This document shows positions 3,799 through 5,101 of a DNA stretch of 5,101 nt, piece by piece (the first letter of the stretch is position 1; each line of letters opens with the position of its first letter). The notes beneath the pieces are model-generated. The model did no database searches. It had not been told where the DNA came from and saw nothing but the letters and a program-made list of their open reading frames with translations. Origin of the DNA: Planctomycetota bacterium (GTDB lineage: Bacteria; Planctomycetota; Phycisphaerae; UBA1845); NCBI GenBank assembly GCA_024277835.1, contig JAJRUK010000370.1, forward strand, positions 1 to 5,101, read 5' to 3'. The position numbers and the translations under genes were made by a program.

Positions 3799-5101
3799 TT
3801 AAACCAAACACACATCCTGAACGCTACGACCGGTCAGACTCGAAATCGAAATGACCGATTGCGGCGTTTTCGGATCGCCGGGCGTCCAAACCATCAACCG
3901 ATCGCGTATTTCATTCGTCGCCACGATCAGGTCATCCGCGACCTCAACACGCCGCAGCGTCTGCCCGCCGGCTTCATAATGACAGGTGAAACTGTCGCCT
4001 AGCACCCGCGCGTGAACCCGCGACGACGTATCCGTATACACAAGCCGCCGAACACCCCCCGTATCGCTAAGCCAAATTGACTCAACCGCCCGGGTCAAAC
4101 CGCGATGCAAACGCTCCGGCGATCCGCCGGCGCCAAGTGGCCAAGTTAGCAGATCGCCCGACGCGTTCCCTGCAAAAAGCGCCGCCCCGTTCACGTGAAT
4201 GGCCGTGACTGTCGATTCACTCCCGCGATACTCGCTTGAAAACTCGTCCGCGCCGCCCTCAAGTGAAAAACACAAGACACGATCGTCAATAGAAAAGTAG
4301 ACGTCACCGTCGTGAACAATCGCGCAGCGAACCGCCTTCGCATCTTGCGTCAACTCAACAAACCGGCGCATCCCCGCGGTCGGATCGGACACCGTCCATT
4401 CGTAAAGCCCAAGCTCCGAGTGCGCCGCAAACACGCGATCGCCAGAAACCGCCACCGAGTTAAACCCGCCCCGCACATTCGCGGCATCATCAACCAACAG
4501 CGTCAGGTCAGGCTGATCCGCGTCCAGCGGTAATCGATACACCCCCGTCGCAGCCCCCAACCACAACACGCTATCACCGGACGCATCGCATCGCGCATGA
4601 ATCGATCGAACCGCACCCGCGTCACCCGCAACCGTTAACCGCCGTGCGGCCTGCCCCGTATCACTCGCGTCAAAAAACAGCACCTCATCCCCGGATGCCA
4701 CCACGATCCACTTCGTCGAAACTTCTCGCGCATCGCATGCAAAAAGCGATTCATAAAGCTCTCCCCGCTGCTGCTGCGAGAAGGTTTGCAAGAGTTGCGG
4801 GAGGTCAGCGTCCGGCGAGTCAGCGGCGAGCTTCTTTAGACGATCCATATCACCCGCCAACCGATCCAGCTTCTCCGAGCGAGCGCGGGCGAGCGCTTCA
4901 TCTATTTTTCGTGATGCTTCGTGCTCGACCGCGCGCGTGGCAGCCAGCTCGCGTACGCGGACCGCATCCGCAAACCCCTTGGAAGCAAAACGAACCGCCG
5001 GCTTACCATGAATCGACAGCCCCGCCGTAAAACAAGGCCCCTTCATCGCCTCAGTGATCGCGCCGACCGCGTCATCATCCCCACCCGCTCCAGCGATCAC
5101 G
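3799..5101 (-). CDS. Coiled-coil plus seven-bladed beta-propeller protein (5' end missing)
   Basis: The visible 433 residues are the C-terminal part. The frame stays open to the window edge and the GTG at 5098-5100 is more likely an internal valine, since the sequence there begins in mid-domain (DDDAVGAITEAMKG). Residues 43-120 are charged, Ala/Leu-rich and probably helical or coiled-coil (ARARSEKLDRLAGDMDRLKK). Residues 128-433 hold about seven propeller blades, each with a pattern such as SVAVSGDRVFAAHSELGLYEW: near 130-155, 165-203, 213-250, 256-290, 297-332, 338-372 and 382-425. The blades lack regular GH and WD signatures, so this is a divergent WD40/YVTN-like propeller, usually a protein-binding platform. 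No signal peptide or membrane helix is visible in this part. The chain ends ISSLTGRSVQDVCLV, closing the last blade. The zinc-ribbon gene follows after 19 bases. Function unknown. Confidence 0.8.
   Translation of the reverse strand, partial: VIAGAGGDDDAVGAITEAMKGPCFTAGLSIHGKPAVRFASKGFADAVRVRELAATRAVEHEASRKIDEALARARSEKLDRLAGDMDRLKKLAADSPDADLPQLLQTFSQQQRGELYESLFACDAREVSTKWIVVASGDEVLFFDASDTGQAARRLTVAGDAGAVRSIHARCDASGDSVLWLGAATGVYRLPLDADQPDLTLLVDDAANVRGGFNSVAVSGDRVFAAHSELGLYEWTVSDPTAGMRRFVELTQDAKAVRCAIVHDGDVYFSIDDRVLCFSLEGGADEFSSEYRGSESTVTAIHVNGAALFAGNASGDLLTWPLGAGGSPERLHRGLTRAVESIWLSDTGGVRRLVYTDTSSRVHARVLGDSFTCHYEAGGQTLRRVEVADDLIVATNEIRDRLMVWTPGDPKTPQSVISISSLTGRSVQDVCLV

Noticed and set aside
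468..4608. CGATCG occurs about 13 times in 5.1 kb, several-fold above a simple base-composition expectation.
   Set aside because: By hand count the frequency is close to what the counts of CGATC, GATCG and GATC predict, so it reflects general CGA/TCG and GATC richness and codon choice rather than a specially selected hexamer.

Overview
The window reads as a piece of a planctomycete-type (Planctomycetota) genome of roughly 57-60% GC by partial hand counts. The strongest pointer is the C-terminal zinc ribbon of the small membrane protein at 3294-3779 (CENCGYN...CPECG), a tail I associate with planctomycete hypothetical proteins. Mostly Shine-Dalgarno-poor starts and an acidic DxDxDG calcium loop in an unexpected protein fit the same picture. 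The class within the phylum cannot be decided from this sequence.

All credible genes lie on the minus strand and are read from high to low coordinates. First comes the 3' part of a coiled-coil plus seven-bladed beta-propeller protein (3799-5101, cut by the window edge). After 19 bases follows a 161-residue two-helix membrane protein with a zinc ribbon (3294-3779, TTG start). After a further 50 bases, which contain a perfect 7-bp inverted repeat, comes a complete class III ABC importer of the cobalamin/heme/iron-siderophore superfamily. Its parts are a BtuF-like periplasmic binding protein (2308-3243), an ATPase (1356-2156) and a FecCD-type permease (211-1359). The ATPase stop and the permease start overlap as GTGA. 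A last gene starts at 45 and runs out of the window; only 15 codons of a signal-peptide-like N-terminus are visible, behind a good ribosome binding site.

The importer parts form one pathway. The binding protein captures a chelate in the periplasm, the permease dimer passes it through the inner membrane, and the ATPase dimer powers the step. The binding protein resembles BtuF most, so cobalamin or a related corrinoid is the best guess, but no cobalamin riboswitch or biosynthesis gene is visible to confirm it. An outer-membrane receptor would be needed too and is not seen.

Two things stand out. The permease carries a canonical 12-residue EF-hand calcium loop in its periplasmic segment between helices 1 and 2, which is not part of the FecCD family as I know it. 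The 150-base gap between the binding-protein gene and the ATPase gene holds a long imperfect inverted repeat (23-base arms) with a second hairpin nested inside. Its two transition differences become G-U pairs only in the strand transcribed with the operon, which suggests an RNA structure or mRNA-stabilising element between the highly needed binding protein and the membrane components.
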